From contig CM068587.1 of assembly GCA_035048485.1 (NCBI GenBank), positions 34,023,001-34,087,000 on the forward strand: a stretch of DNA of 64,000 bases, given 5' to 3'. The notes beneath the pieces were generated by a model. That model made no database searches, had not been told where the DNA came from, and saw only the letters and a list, made by a program, of their open reading frames with translations. Positions within the stretch are counted from its first letter, which is position 1. Every line of letters starts with the position of its first letter. Below are positions 47,037 through 59,455 of the stretch, one piece after another. Position numbers and translations under genes: made by a program. Source of the stretch: Pteria penguin. Taxonomy: Eukaryota > Mollusca > Bivalvia > Pterioida > Pteriidae.

Positions 47037-47577
47037 GTCGCACCTGCTGTCTGCGCTCTGTGGAAAAATATGGTATCTTTGAGCTGTTTTATCTCAGAAC
47101 TCCTTCATAGTGGAGACATGCTTTATATATCATTAAAAGGATTCATTTTAAACTATTAATTAATATTAAGATATTGCTACTGACATATTCATTGAAGTAC
47201 TTATATATGTATCACAAAGGCAGATTTTACAAGGAAATAGATGTATTTGTTTTAAAATAGCCTCAATCTTTCCAAAGCAATGTTTTAAACTTTATACGCG
47301 AGTACGACTTGGGGAGGGACGCTTGGCTGGCTCGTGAAGATGAATAGCCTCCGAATGCGTGGATATCCCGTACTCTGACCCGTTTGCCATGCAAAATAAA
47401 AAATTAGTTGTGATATTGTAAACTTTTGATTTTCGTGTTCCGCAGAGCTTATGCAATTATGTGATACCCATTTGTCAGCAGTTTGTCATTTCGTATTCAA
47501 ATATTGTTATTACCTTTCCTTCATGATTACTCATCCTAGAAAGTTGATTATGCTCTTAGTTAATATCAAAGTGTTTT

Positions 47578-47820
47578 ATTTGTTTATTGTTCAACGTTAC
47601 AGCATGGTTATTGCACGTATTTGGTGACGGCGTCTGGCTGATGCAGGATACACAAATTTTGACGTTTGCAACGGACCCACCCGAAGTAGTGAGGAATACT
47701 TTACGTGCAACGCCTACCGCAACACGGGCATCGGGTTTTACTGTTTCATCCGAAAGACAGGACACCTGCATGACCTCAGCGGGGCCTGGCTCGAACCCCG
47801 GACCTCCAGATCTGGAGGAG
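47578..47820 (-). mobile_element. tRNA-derived SINE, family 2, 5'-truncated or decayed head
   Basis: GTTTATTGTTCAACGTTACA, TATTTGGTGACGGCGTCTGG, TTGCAACGGACCCACCCGAA, TTTTACTGTTTCATCCGAAA, then B-box complement GGCTCGAACCCCGGA. The rest of the tRNA part is absent. Confidence 0.82.
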
Positions 47821-48385
47821 AACAATATCAATGTGAATGTTATATATTAGCGTGACATTTCCGTCTCACTGATGAAAAATAATTGAAACATTAACAAATC
47901 AATAGAGTATACAACTTAAGATGCCTTAATTTATACAGTCTTTCGCAGACTTTAAGGACCCTATTGTACACGAAAAAACACATTCCTTTTCTTTCTAAAA
48001 TATTTCGAATAATACTCTATCTTTTAGATATCGTTATAATATATCTTTTGCATTTCAGTATGAGACAGGATCATTGACTCATTTTGAACATAGAGACGTG
48101 AAGTGAGTTCCTCCTTTGATGAACATATTAACTGATTAGTCACGTGAAATACAAAATCGATACACACATATGAACAATAACAATTTTAATTTTAATTTAA
48201 AAAAAGAACACAATACTGTAACGAGGAAAAGTTTACTTTTTATGTAATATTAATATATGAGTATAAAATTTTATTATATCAAAAATCTTTATATTCCATT
48301 TTTTTTTTTTTTTATTAAATTCATTTTTTTAATGGAAAAAAGTTTTTTTTATTTAAACAAGCATTCTGAAAGTATTGCTTAGGCA

Positions 48386-48388
<3 letters not shown>

Positions 48389-48459
<71 letters not shown>
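48389..48459. repeat. (CA)n microsatellite
   Basis: About 70 bp of uninterrupted CA. Confidence 0.97.
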
Positions 48460-48519
48460 CATACTGTCTTTCAGGCTGCCAGCAAGTTAAGTATTTGATC
48501 ACAACCTTTGATGATGATG

Positions 48520-48852
48520 ATAACTAGAACTGTCTCGAGCTTGATCTTTAACTCATGGTGGTATACTCACACACGAAAAATTGGATGAATATCTACAAGC
48601 GTTTAAAAAAAGTCCTTAAAACTGCCATTTTATAAGTTATTCCAAGGGCCGTAATTCCGTCAAAAATCAGTGGACCGATACGGAACTCGAACTTGATCTG
48701 TAACTCATGGAGGTAGACTCACACCAAAAATTGGATGAATATCTACAAGCGTTTAGAAAAAAGTCCTGAAAACGTGAGTGTGACTGACGGACGGACAGAC
48801 GGACGGAGTGCAAACCTATAGTGCCCTTCGGCGATGCCGGTAGGGGACTAAA
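48520..48852 (+). repeat. Dispersed repeat, two direct units, GACGGACGGACAGACGG tail
   Basis: AACTCATGG.GGTA.ACTCAC, AAAAATTGGATGAATATCTA and CAAGCGTTTA.AAAAAAGTCC occur twice (about 48,530 and 48,695). They end in ACTGACGGACGGACAGACGG and ATAGTGCCCTTCGGCGATGC. Non-coding family; a short related tail is seen at 49,225-49,290. Confidence 0.7.
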
Positions 48853-49290
48853 AATAAAATGAATTTGTCATGTGATCACTTTTGATCAGAAAAATCAAAA
48901 GTTATCAAAAGACAATGCTATTATTTTACTCTTCACGACATTGGTCGTGACGGTACTTACACTCTTTTGTATGAACAAGAGTGTCATCAATGTACAAGTC
49001 ACGTTTTTGGTATTAGAAACTTTAGAAATTATTTGTTAAAGAAAGTCAGAAGTGGTTTAAATCTGGCGGAGGGATAATACCCAGGATGTTGAAATATAAT
49101 GAAGTATAGATTAAAACGAGGGAAATATGGCGTCACAAAGGGGACGTGGAAGATATTTTTTATACACGCAATAATTATTGCATCCACACGCGATAGGTAC
49201 AAAACATTGTAGTTTTGTGACAGACTTACGGACAGACAGACTCACGACCGAATGAGATTTAATATCCCCTCGCTTTCGAGAATGCGGGAC

Positions 49291-50519
49291 AACAATTTGT
49301 GGGTGTGTGTGTGTGTCTAAAATAGGGGAGTGTTAACAGTCAACCTCTAAACAGAGGCATAAAATGTGAGGAATTTAAAAAGTGGATAAGATAACGTTAT
49401 CACGTCCAAAAAGCAATATGTTGCAATGTAAAATTCCCGATGTATATAGAGTTGGACCTATCAAAAATGCTTAGGTTTGGTACTGAAGGGATTCTTGGGT
49501 CTCTGCATAGGTCTTAGACTGGATACTCGGACTTGAGATTTTCAACATCATAGCTCCTAGATATACGTTTCGTCGTGATGAGACGCAAAATACAGTATGC
49601 ACAAGTACTCTCGCATTGTCCGTTTATTCTATAGATGTTTTTCTTCTACATGAAAAGAAATTGTGGAAAGAAATATAAAAAAAAAACCTTTTGTAATAAT
49701 GTACATATCTTTTGGATGAATCTATTCACTATAATGATTTATATATCAACAAAAAAATATTCAAAAGACGAGGTCAGTTTCTACTTCAATGGGTAATGTC
49801 TAGAAAGGTACACATGTTAATTGTTATGAACAGTGCGCTCCTCACCGGATCTGCGCCTATTTATCTTCCGGTTTTAAACAACAAGATGAGAACTATTCAT
49901 CTATTGGTTTCTAAAGTATTTCTGGCCTTGGAACTAGTCATACAATAAGTGACATGCACTACAATTGAGTAATTGAGATGTGCCTTTTGTCACTAACTTT
50001 ATATTTCTGTGTCACTGTCAGTTCGTTTTGCAAAGGCGAATCAAGAATTTTTCAAACGGGGTGTAGTTTCTCGTTGTCCTGACTCAAATTTACAATCAAA
50101 AGCTGTGGAAATGAGGGAATATGGTCACAGAATTAATCAACATAACTCTTTTGTTGTGAAATATTTTCTGACCAAAGAGAGGGATTGCCGGATGCAGTCC
50201 CCTCGTTCCTCAGATGGGGATCCGTAAAAAGCTCAGAGTGAGGGTGCAAAACTCCTCGAAACCTCGGCGATTTTAGCATTTAGACGTTAACAAATTCCAT
50301 AAAAACAATGCGAACTGTAAAATTTCACAAGAACTGTATATATTAAAATATATGTAAATATCAATTATAATAAACCTATGTCATACAAATGTTTATGTAT
50401 TCATTGCAGTTTTCGCGTACAGGGCGCTAAATTTACTCGAACTTATTCATTGATTGTTAAATATCTCAGTGTTTGCATTCAAAAACTACACTTTCTTAAT
50501 TAAAAACAAGAAACCGTCA
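49291..50519. other. Unassigned sequence
   Basis: Open frames at 49,712-49,948 and 50,009-50,227 have no recognisable domain. Part of the second (GGCGAATCAAGAATTTTTCA) resembles the start of the CAGTGGCGGATC MITE, so it is probably repeat-derived. Confidence 0.4.
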
Positions 50520-51215
50520 AGGACGGTATGACCGGATTGCAAATGCTAAACGCAAAAAGTTGACGCCGGACGGACGGACAGACAGACGGACCGACCGATT
50601 TTGCCAATTTATACACCAGAATTGCTTTGCATTAACACTAACAATACATTATGCAATTGGTCACCCTAAAGGCAAAAAAGGTGTGTGTTCACTGAAGCGC
50701 AAAGTCAAGGTCAAGGTCACTAAATTTTTGTATTGGTTGGATAGAACATTCAAGTATCTACAAACATACCAACTTTGACATAAGTACCCTTTAGGGTATT
50801 AAAGAAGCCAAGCTAAACGCAAATGATAAACACAAAATGTTGACGCCGTGCGGATGGACGGATGGACGGACGGACAGACAGACAGACGGACGGATTTCGT
50901 CAATTCATAGACTAGAATTGCTTTGCAGTAACATTTACAATACATGTATGCAACTGGTCACCCTAAAGGCAAAAACAAGTGTGTTCACTGAAGAGTAAAG
51001 TCAAGGTCAAGGTAACTAAATTGTTGTATTCGTTGTATAGAACATTCAAGTATCTACAAACCTACCAACTTTGACATAAGTACCCTTTACGGTATGAAAG
51101 AAACCAAGCTAAACGCAAATGCTAAACGCAAAATGTTGACGCCGTGCGGACGGACGGACTGACGGACGGACAGGCGGTTTTCGCCAATTCAAGACCGGAA
51201 TTGCTTTGCAGTCCG
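50520..51215 (+). repeat. Tandem repeat, about 2.4 units of about 290 bp, with (GACG/GACA)n
   Basis: GTTGACGCCG followed by CGGACGGACGGACAG recurs at about 50,560, 50,840 and 51,135. Between them are ATTGCTTTGCA.TAACA, TTGGTCACCCTAAAGGCAAA, GTGTTCACTGAAG and AAGTCAAGGTCAAGGT.AC. Non-coding. Confidence 0.8.
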
Positions 51216-51455
51216 GTCAACAGAAGGTATATGTACATAACAACTGTGGAAATTTTATTCAATTCGTGCAATGTGCACTCTCAAATTTCAAGAACACACG
51301 CGTACTCCCGAGCGCATTAGGGACTGAAGGCCGTTTGCAAAATGTTCAGCCCTCTCCCCCCCCCCCCTTTTTCTAATATGAAATCCTGGATCCGTCCCTG
51401 ATCCTAGTTGTTAGGTGATACTTTATATCTATTTCAACAATAATTCATTTAGTTA

Positions 51456-52037
51456 CAGTGGCGGATGCAGTGCCCCACATCTTGCAACATCTTCACGAGT
51501 CAAGGGGATGCGCAACGTTAACTTCTCTCTCCCCTTGACTGATTGCATTCAAAGCCCGCGGATTTTGATGGCGCCTCCTAGCGAAAAATATTCAGTATAC
51601 TACTAACCAAATTGACCAATGAGATTAAGCCTGACTTAGCCAACCTGCAATAATGGCAATTGCCTGCTCTATGTATCGTAAAATTTGTGAAGCGTTTTCT
51701 GTTGACAGTTTAAAAAGATTTTTAATCAAACGTCATAGAGACTTTAATGAAAGGGAAAGATACTTTTATTCCGTCGATCACACGCACTAGATCTATTATT
51801 TTCCTTTTGTCACACGGTTTGTGATTCATTCCTGTACGGAGCAAGTAAACCAATCACGAGTTAACCCGCGACCTTGGAATGCAATTGGTCAAGGGGAGAG
51901 AGAAGTTTACACCGCGCATCCCCTTGACTCGTGAAGATGATCTTGCAAGTTATGACCCCAAAAAAGTCCACATAATGGGATTTAGGGTAGAAATTTAAGT
52001 CATTGTTCAAAAGAGGGCATCCCTGAATCCGCTACTG
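51456..52037. mobile_element. CAGTGGCGGATG MITE, interrupted by a second element
   Basis: Ends CAGTGGCGGATGCAG and CTGAATCCGCTACTG, flanked by AGTTA / AGTCA (one mismatch). Without the insertion at 51,488-51,939 and one copy of its duplication it is about 120 bp, like the intact copy at 44,468-44,601. Confidence 0.75.
51488..51939. mobile_element. 452-bp Mutator-like MITE, 9-bp target duplication
   Basis: CATCTTCACGAGTCAAGGGG at the left and its inverse at the right, with inverted arms of about 75 bp (GGATGCGC, AACTTCTCTCTCCCCTTGAC, GATTGCATTC). The perfect 9-bp duplication ATCTTGCAA lies at 51,479-51,487 and 51,940-51,948. A 9-bp duplication with long TIRs is typical of Mutator-like elements. 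No transposase. Confidence 0.9.
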
Positions 52038-53456
52038 AGTCATACTACGATATAGGAATGGGAGGTTACCAGTCAAACTGAGTTCGAACCTGCTCATGTT
52101 TTGGCGCATTTCTGGAATCGAACCTAGATTGTCTGCATCATAATTAAATTACTTAGTGACCCCTGGGTAATCAACATACAAGAATAGTATCTTACGTCAC
52201 CAGAGCGCCCAAACAGCATTATTGTTACTCACAGAGGTGTTCTTAACTGTATTAAGCAACAAATTACATTTGAAAAGATAAATTGTTTATAAAATCAGCA
52301 TAGTTAATGTAAATATCAAATAACTCACCACTCTCCTTTTGGGAATACTTCGAAATGACAATATTTTCATGTTTTCTTTTTCTCCTATAATCACTCACAT
52401 TGAACACCTGAGCTAGAATGAGCGCACAAAGACAGGGACAGTCCGTGCTGGCGGGAAATATTACAGCCAATCAACGAACATAATTTGGATCAAGTGACCT
52501 GTGCTGATTAGTTGGTCACAAGAGTAAAAATTATGAGACTCGTTTCAAAACATGATCTTTCTGTAAACACACAGTGGATCCAGGTTTTGAATGAGGACGT
52601 GAATCGCCACCCATTTTGTTAAATGTAGATACATGTATACACCTTAGTAATAAAACTGAAAATGATAGAAGACAAAACACTTCAAAAACATACAATGATA
52701 ACGATGTGTTCATGATTGGCATAGAGAATAAGACCAGTCTTCATAACCCCCCCCCCCCCTTTCGCCTTCTATCCCCACTCTTGGTGCTGTGGGCTTTAAC
52801 ACACTATAATTTGCTTGATCCCTGGGTGTCTAAGAGGTCTGCAGACCTCTGCCTTCATGTCACGGTATTAAAAAAGTCGAAGAGCAAATATATTAATGTA
52901 GGTGGAGAGGGGAACGTGACACCCCTCCCCATTTTTGCAAATGAAGGGGTACAAGTGGATCCCCCCCCCCTTTTTAACGTTTTTTTTTTCTCATACAGCT
53001 GCAGAAAAATGCGATATACCTAAATGCATGTTAAGCAGAAGTTATGACAAACTTTGATTTCTTTAAAATTGGAATCCGTGCTTATTCGTCCGCAGTTGGT
53101 TTTGCTACTAGATAGCGTTACGTAACATGAGTGCTTTTTATAAATATGATGCCGTGGACCAACATTTTGAAAGGTGGATGCAAGGGGTGAATAGAGGGAG
53201 TGAAGAGGTAAGAAATCGGGGGGGAGGAGAGAAAGGGGGAAGAAGACTACCCCGTCTGCACCTGCAATATAATATTCAATTTATTTGTGTATTTTGGCAT
53301 TTTAACAATACAAAAGGGAATGAAAATTGCACTTGTAGTTTGACTGTTCTACTTCTGTTAATTTACAAGTTTTATCAAATAAATGCTTGTTTCGGCAAGC
53401 ATCAGATGCCTGTTTTACTCAGTAATGTACGAAAATTCGGGGGTTGGGGGGGTTTC
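52038..53456. other. Unassigned sequence with old repeat scraps
   Basis: 52,085-52,150 contains two inverted B-box-like words (GTTCGAACC, AATCGAACC), possibly SINE scraps. 52,573-52,595 (CAGTGGATCCAGGTTTTGAA) looks like a MITE end. Poly-C tracts sit at 52,747-52,760 and 52,962-52,972. No gene recognised. Confidence 0.4.
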
Positions 53457-53520
53457 TTTTTTTGGTTTTTTTTTTTTTTTTTTTGTTTTGTTTTTGTTTT
53501 TGTTTTTGTTTTTTTTTTTG
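53457..53520. repeat. T-rich low-complexity tract with (GTTTTT)n
   Basis: Runs of T interrupted by single G. Apparent K/Q/N-rich or F/V-rich frames across it are artefacts of composition. Confidence 0.95.
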
Positions 53521-53700
53521 CATCGAGCTCCGATTTCCTGTATTAAACGATGACAGCTTCATATAATAGTTTGATTGAAAAAGCATCAAGCTATAAAATT
53601 TCCAAAACTTAATCATAATTTCTAAGAATTTTATGCAAATAAATACGAATTTCAAGGGGCAAAAAGAATCTTCGTCAGTTGCATAGTAAGACGGGCACCA

Positions 53701-53801
53701 GACGATATTTTACGTACATACAAAAAAATCCTTCAGTCTTGTGGAATTTTTTTGTACGTACGTAAAATATCGTACGCATGATTCTTTGTGAAACGGCCCA
53801 C
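53701..53801. mobile_element. Palindromic MITE (GGGCCGTTTCACAAAG family), one arm shortened
   Basis: GACGATATTTTACGTACATA and its inverse TACGTACGTAAAATATCGT are separated by a loop of about 15 bases. The right arm extends to CATGATTCTTTGTGAAACGG, but the outer left arm is missing. Confidence 0.8.
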
Positions 53802-54143
53802 AGAACTATACTTCAGTTGCATGGATATTTATTAAAATATAAGCTGATTTTGATAATATTTTTGCATAGGAGTTCTTGATTATATGGGATGAGATGGGGG
53901 ATATGGTTTTGTGTTGCCTACTTTCATGCTTTGTGCTTTCATACTTTCATGGGACAATATACTATTGTAGTACTTTCGGTGCATAGACAGATTTATTTAT
54001 GCCTTGATTTTACCTCTATATCAGAAATTTAGTTATAAGTTATAACCTCTGAAGGTACGTAATGACGATAAGTTAGGCCATGTAAAGTTAATTCTATGTT
54101 TCTCAGATAATTGGGTCTCCAAAAAGTGGCAAGGTAGGTAGGG

Positions 54144-54177
54144 TATTTATTTATTTATTTATTTATTTATTTATTTT
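54144..54177. repeat. (ATTT)n microsatellite
   Basis: Eight tandem TTTA units. Confidence 0.95.
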
Positions 54178-55924
54178 GTATTTTGTCCTCAAACAGTACT
54201 ATTTAAAGCGTTTCCTCGGGATTCGCGTGCGGTTGAATTTTCTGGTCTTTGACAATACATCCTTCATTAGTTACGCAATTGATGTATCTTTTACAAATGG
54301 AAGAATCCTCCATTGCACAACTGTTTCTTCCTTAAAATTAACTTTAATGCTTAGAAGAAAGCTATCTTTCTCCCCCTCCCCCTGGTCTGGCCGCTATTTG
54401 CATTTGTATTGTTATTATAGGGATACTTTCAAGTGAGGTCATAAAGACGTATTTGGCAACAGTGCAATGATCGGGAAGGCAAACTGGATCAACGGGACTA
54501 TGCCCCCCCCCCCCCCCCTTGCTCAGACTTCAATGGGCCATTTTCAATTGGCCATCTTTCACTACGAAAGGGTCATTCAGAAAATTTTATTTTTGCAAAG
54601 CTGTATTTTGTGTCATATTTATTAGATGTAACTATTGAGTAATTCAGGGGACAGGACAACAATAACAAATTTGTTCAACAGTGATAGGAGATTCGGTTTG
54701 ATTTAATGATACGTTTTTGTTATGAATTTCTGCAGTGAGTTAACAAAACTGTGGTTGAGAAGTCCTTAATTTGCTTTCAATCCTGACTCTGAACAATTTC
54801 TCACAACTTGTGGGACTTAGTCTGTTGTGAAGTTTGGTAACAATGATATTCTAAAGACCCAGCACTTTTATTTTAATTAGAACCATGATCTTTCGGTACC
54901 TGTAGCCTGTTTCACTGACAATTTTTTATAAACCCGTACTGTAAACGTACATGTATTTGAACCCAATGAAAATGCGTTTTAATCAAAATTATAAGTGTAA
55001 ACCCAAGTTATGTAACGTACGCGTAGTGTACGCTTACCGCGCTGTCAACGCACAGATTGTATCCTAGCTGTGAGTCTGTATGCTTTGACCTTGTAGTCTG
55101 AAATATCGGTGATTATATAAAAGTTTTATGAATGGATGCGGAAATAGTCATGGAATGCACAGAAAGATGACAAAAATAGAACTTTTTTGCAATTCTGCAA
55201 CATGATTTTATCATGAACGAAATTGCGTTGCATGTGTATATATAGATATGTGATCTGAAACTTTGACTGAAATTATGGAGATGTAGAAACACATTTATTG
55301 AGTAATATATAAATAAGCCACGTGATGTATTTCAGTTTGTACAACATACGCACAGCGTACGCATATCATACAAAGAACGTGCGCAAGTGATGCGCAGAGC
55401 GTACGCCAGCAATTATACGCAGACTTACGCGGACTTGGTCAAATTTTTACAATTCGTTACGCGTACGTTGCTTCAATTCGTTATGGTGTGAAAGGGCGGT
55501 TACGTGAAGTAGGAATACGTAGTTGCTCTCGTAAATGCCTGATTTACGGTTACGACTGTTAGTAAATCGGGTTACTGGTCCGGCTGTTTTTCAAGATCAG
55601 CTGATGGGGGAGTACATGCAGCTTCACTAAAACGACCACTAGCGCTCATGCCAGATAAAGAGGCAATTCTTGACTGGAAGCTAAGCTTTTTAAAGCGCTT
55701 TGGATAGGCTTTGGGGATCGTTTTCGGGAGCACCTTTAAGATCGTATCGCTATAAATCATGCGTCTTTATTAAACGAGGCATTACGAAGACACTTATGTC
55801 AAAAACCGAAAACGCACATCGCGGAACCCGTGTTCGCTGCTTCGAAAGTTGAATGCGCAATAGGGCGCACCGAGTAAGTGGTTTACTGTGCCATTTTCGA
55901 TCTGAATAGGACCAGAAAAAGTCC
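54178..55924. other. Unassigned sequence with a GCGTACGC-rich stretch
   Basis: No gene recognised. 54,950-55,060 and 55,340-55,480 contain many GCGTACGC / CGTACGC words in both orientations and may be decayed ends of one inverted-repeat element, but no clean termini were found. A 62-residue minus-strand frame at 55,572-55,760 has no family features. Confidence 0.35.
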
Positions 55925-57218
55925 TAGAAAATTCAATGAACCAGACATCCATGTTATGAATGAATAAATCCTCGTCAGTAATGGAAACCTAATGAAATAA
56001 CTAAAAATTTTGCTTGTGTAATGTGATTAAATTATTGTGAGATATGAAGCGGAAATTTAAAAAAAATGTTGCAATGAAGGTAATTGCAAATAATTTATGT
56101 GTTGTTTTTTTATTTTTTTTTTGAAATATAACATAGAAGGCACAGTTTAGATTTTTTACTTCATGTTTTCGATGGCTGCAAGATAAACACTTTTAAAGTA
56201 GACAAAGTGATTCAAAAGAGGTACTTAGCTTTGAAGATTATTCAAAATGTAAAACTTACACCTGTTCTACTGATAAGGAATTCCAGCCCAGATAACCTTA
56301 TGTAGACTGTATTAAAACTTGCACAACTACAAGCCACATCCTTTCATATGACACCATCAAAAGTTTTTTCCCCCTTTAGTAAAGGAGTAGAAGCCCGGAA
56401 AACATTTCCTACCATGTCCATTTTCCCCCACCCCAGGGGCCTGACTCCAACTTTGAAACCCACATGCTCAACTACAAGCCACATCCTTTCATATGATACC
56501 ATCAAAAGTTTTCTTCCCCCTTTAGTTAAGGAAGAGAACCCGGGCAAGTTTTTCCGACCCCCGTCATTTCCCCCACCACAGGGGCCTGACCCCAACTTTG
56601 AAACCCACATGCACAACTACAAGCCACATCCTTTCATATGACACCATCAAAAGTTTTGTTCCCCTTTTAGTTAAGGAGTAGAAGCCCAGAAAACCTTTCC
56701 AACCCCGCCCATTTTCCCCACCCCAGGGGTCTGACTCCAACTTTGAAACCCACATGCACAACTACAAGTCACATCCTTTCATATGACGCCATCAAAGGTT
56801 CTGTTCCCCATTTAGTTAAGGAGGAGAAGCCCGGACAAACGTTACCGACCCCGTCCATTTTTGCCCACCCCAGGGGCCTGACCCCAACTTTGAAACCCAC
56901 ATGCACAACTGCAAGCCACCTCCTTTCATATGAAACCATCAAAGTTCTGTTCCCCATTTAGTTAAGGAGGAGAAGCCCGGACAAGCTTTTCCGACCCCGT
57001 CCATTTTCCCCCACCACAGGGGCCTGACCCCAACTTTGAAACCCACATGCACAACTACATGCCACATCCTTTTATATGACACCATCAAGTTTTGCCCCCC
57101 CCCCTTTACCGGTAGTTAAGGAGGAGAAGCCCGGACAATGATGGATGGGCGGACGGACAGACAGATGGACGGACAGACGATAGCATAATACTTCCACATT
57201 TTTAAATGCGGGCGTATA
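55925..57218 (-). mobile_element. Hairpin-ended element with about 5-6 tandem 145-bp units (GCGGGCGTAT family), copy 2
   Basis: Inverted relative of 43,614-44,270. The landmark ACAACTACAAGCCACATCC recurs at about 56,323, 56,466, 56,612, 56,758, 56,902 and 57,048. The right end carries (GGAC/AGAC)n and AATGCGGGCGTATA. The left part has CCAGACATCCATGTTATGAA, shared with copy 1. The frames of up to 97 residues on both strands repeat with the unit and are not genes. Confidence 0.7.
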
Positions 57219-57662
57219 AAAAGGTAAACATACACATGGTGTATGAACAATAGTATAGATTTAGTTCTAGAAATTTTTTTTAATTTTTTTTTTTCTTAGA
57301 ATAAAGCATTTTATAGATAATCTCTGATGTAGGAACTATGAAAACTATCTACTAAAACTCGACTATTATAAACGATAACGGTTAACATAGGCAAATACAT
57401 AGATAGTGGACAAAGAAAGATAACTCCAAATAATCTCACGAACTTTTCGGTTTCGGAAGTACTCGAGAATCATAAATCTGTCCTCAATACGTTTGGTATT
57501 GACTCAAATAAATTCAATTTAGAACTTCCATATTTGTACTGCATTCCAAAAATGCACAAAAATCCTTACAAACAACGCTTTATCGCTAGTTTCTCGAAGT
57601 GTTCCACAAAATCTGTATCGATGCTACTCACAAAAATATTATCAGAAATTAAATCTGGCCTT

Positions 57663-59455
57663 TTGGGGATAAAATTCGATTTAAGTAAAAATGATATTGT
57701 TGCTGAAAACTATACGGATAAAAAACAATCAATGAAAAACTTACTGAATGACTGGTCCTTCAGACATTTAACACTGATGGGGAAAATAACTGTTATTAAG
57801 ACATTGGCTCTACCTATTTTAGTTCAATGCCTAACTGTATTGCCAAATCCTGGAGCCAAAGTTTTAGAAGAAATTCAAACTTTTTTCTTTAAATTCATAT
57901 GGAGTGGAAAAATTGATAAAATTAAAAGAAAAGTTATGATAAAAGATAAAAACCTGGGAGGAATGGGGGTCCCACATATATTTTCCTTTGCAAAAGGTCT
58001 AAAACTAACCTGGGTGAGAAAAATTTTAGATCCAGAACATAACGCTTCATGGAAAATTCTTTTATCTGATAAACTTGAAAAATGGGCAGGAGCAAATTTG
58101 TGGTACTTAAAACAAGAAGGTTTGGATATAGCATCAAAGGAATTTAATAAATTCTGGGGAGAAGTCATCAATACATGGGGAGAAATCACAGCACATCCTA
58201 CCACACCCCCTCGGGAAATTTTAAGTCAACCTTTGTGGCTCAATAATGAAATAAAAATAAATCGTAAAATAGTTTGTAAGGCAAACTGAATTAGGTTGTT
58301 GGTTAATTGGTGTTTTACGTCGCTTTCAACAATATTTCAGTTATATCGCGACATGGAAGCAGGAGGTTACCAACCACTTAAACATAGTGGCGCAACCCGG
58401 GAATCGAACCCGGATCGTCGGCGCCGCAAGCCAAGCGCTTAACCACTACACCACGCCTGCCCCTGCAAACTGGATTAGGAGAGGAATCTTCTTCATTAAT
58501 GATATTGTGAAAAATAATGGAGGTTTCTATACTTTTGAGGAATTTCAACAAATATATAATTTAAACAAATTTTTTATCTTATAATGGTCTCATCGCTGCT
58601 ATTCCTAGAGCATGGAAGAAAATGATAAAAGATATTCCGAAGGAAAAGGAAATAAAAAATGATAATATCAAAAATATATTGAATGCCAAAAAAGTATCAA
58701 AACGTTTTTATCCAAAATTTCTAGCCGTATTTTCAGAAACCCCGATAAGGGCAAAACAACAATGGGAAATGCAAATATCGACAGACATTGATCAGAACAG
58801 TTGGGAAAACGCGTTTAGAACACCGCATGACATTACGGCGAATACAAGACTAATCACATTTCAATTTAAAATATTACATAGAATACTGTGTACTAACTCA
58901 AAACTTTATCAATATAAAATACTTGAAACTGAACTTTGCAATTTCTGTTCTGAAACAAAGGAAACAATATTACATATCTTTAGCAGTTGTATCCATTCAA
59001 AAAATATTTGGATTACATTGCAGGCTAAACTTCTGGAGAAAAATATTAATATACTCTTTGATGAGAGAACAATAATATTAGGATACTACCACACAGATGT
59101 AGTACAGCACAGAGCAATAAACATTATCATATTATTGGTCAAACAATTTTTATATAAATGCAGAACTCAATGCTTTTTGCCAACATGGCAATTATGCCTA
59201 GAATATATAAATTATTTTCGAACAATTGACATGTATTCGTCACACTTTTTACACATGCGTAAACGTAATATTGTAAAAGATAGCTGGTGTTTAATGTCTA
59301 ATATATTGAATTAACCAACAATAGAGTTTATTTGATATACTATTTTGTATTTGTAATTATACTATAGAAGTGGATGGACTAATGTTATATTGTATGTAAA
59401 ACATGTATGTATTGAATATGGATCGCAAATAAAATATAAAAAACAAAAACCAAAA
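57663..59455 (+). pseudogene. 5'-truncated LINE (L1/Tx1-like ORF2 C-terminus), inserted in the RT gene
   Basis: Flanked by the perfect 12-bp duplication AAATCTGGCCTT (57,651-57,662 and 59,456-59,467) and ending in an A-rich tail (59,428-59,455). The coding part holds WSFRHLTLMGKITVIKTLAL, FFFKFIWSGKIDKIKRKVM and LGGMGVPHIFSFAKGLKLTW, the segment after the RT domain in L1-like ORF2 proteins. After an inserted SINE it continues with CNFCSETKETILHIFSSCIH, a Cys/His cluster typical of the ORF2 C-terminus, and stops at 59,314. There is a 1-base frameshift in the T run near 58,570. Endonuclease and RT core are absent by 5' truncation. Dead copy; clade assignment moderate. Confidence 0.82.
58296..58464 (-). 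mobile_element. tRNA-derived SINE, family 1, inserted in the LINE
   Basis: Read on the minus strand: AGGGGCAGGCGTGGTGTAGT, B box GGGTTCGATTCCCGGG, GGTTACC...TTCCATGTCGCG, AGCGACGTAAAACACC, then AACC-type tail. The 15-bp duplication GCAAACTGAATTAGG / GCAAACTGGATTAGG (58,281-58,295 and 58,465-58,479) differs at one base. It breaks the LINE frame and is the youngest layer of the nest. Confidence 0.95.

Noticed and set aside
53127..53655. 139-residue frame ending in F/V runs and 78-residue K/Q-rich frame opposite
   Set aside because: Driven by the T-rich low-complexity tract; no domain in the rest.
55572..55760. 62-residue minus-strand frame as an exon
   Set aside because: No splice context or family motif could be identified.
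56344..56961. Several frames of 60-97 residues on both strands
   Set aside because: Same tandem family as 43.6-44.1 kb, not genes.
57875..58204. Minus-strand frames of 67-109 residues
   Set aside because: Antisense shadows of the LINE ORF2 fragment.
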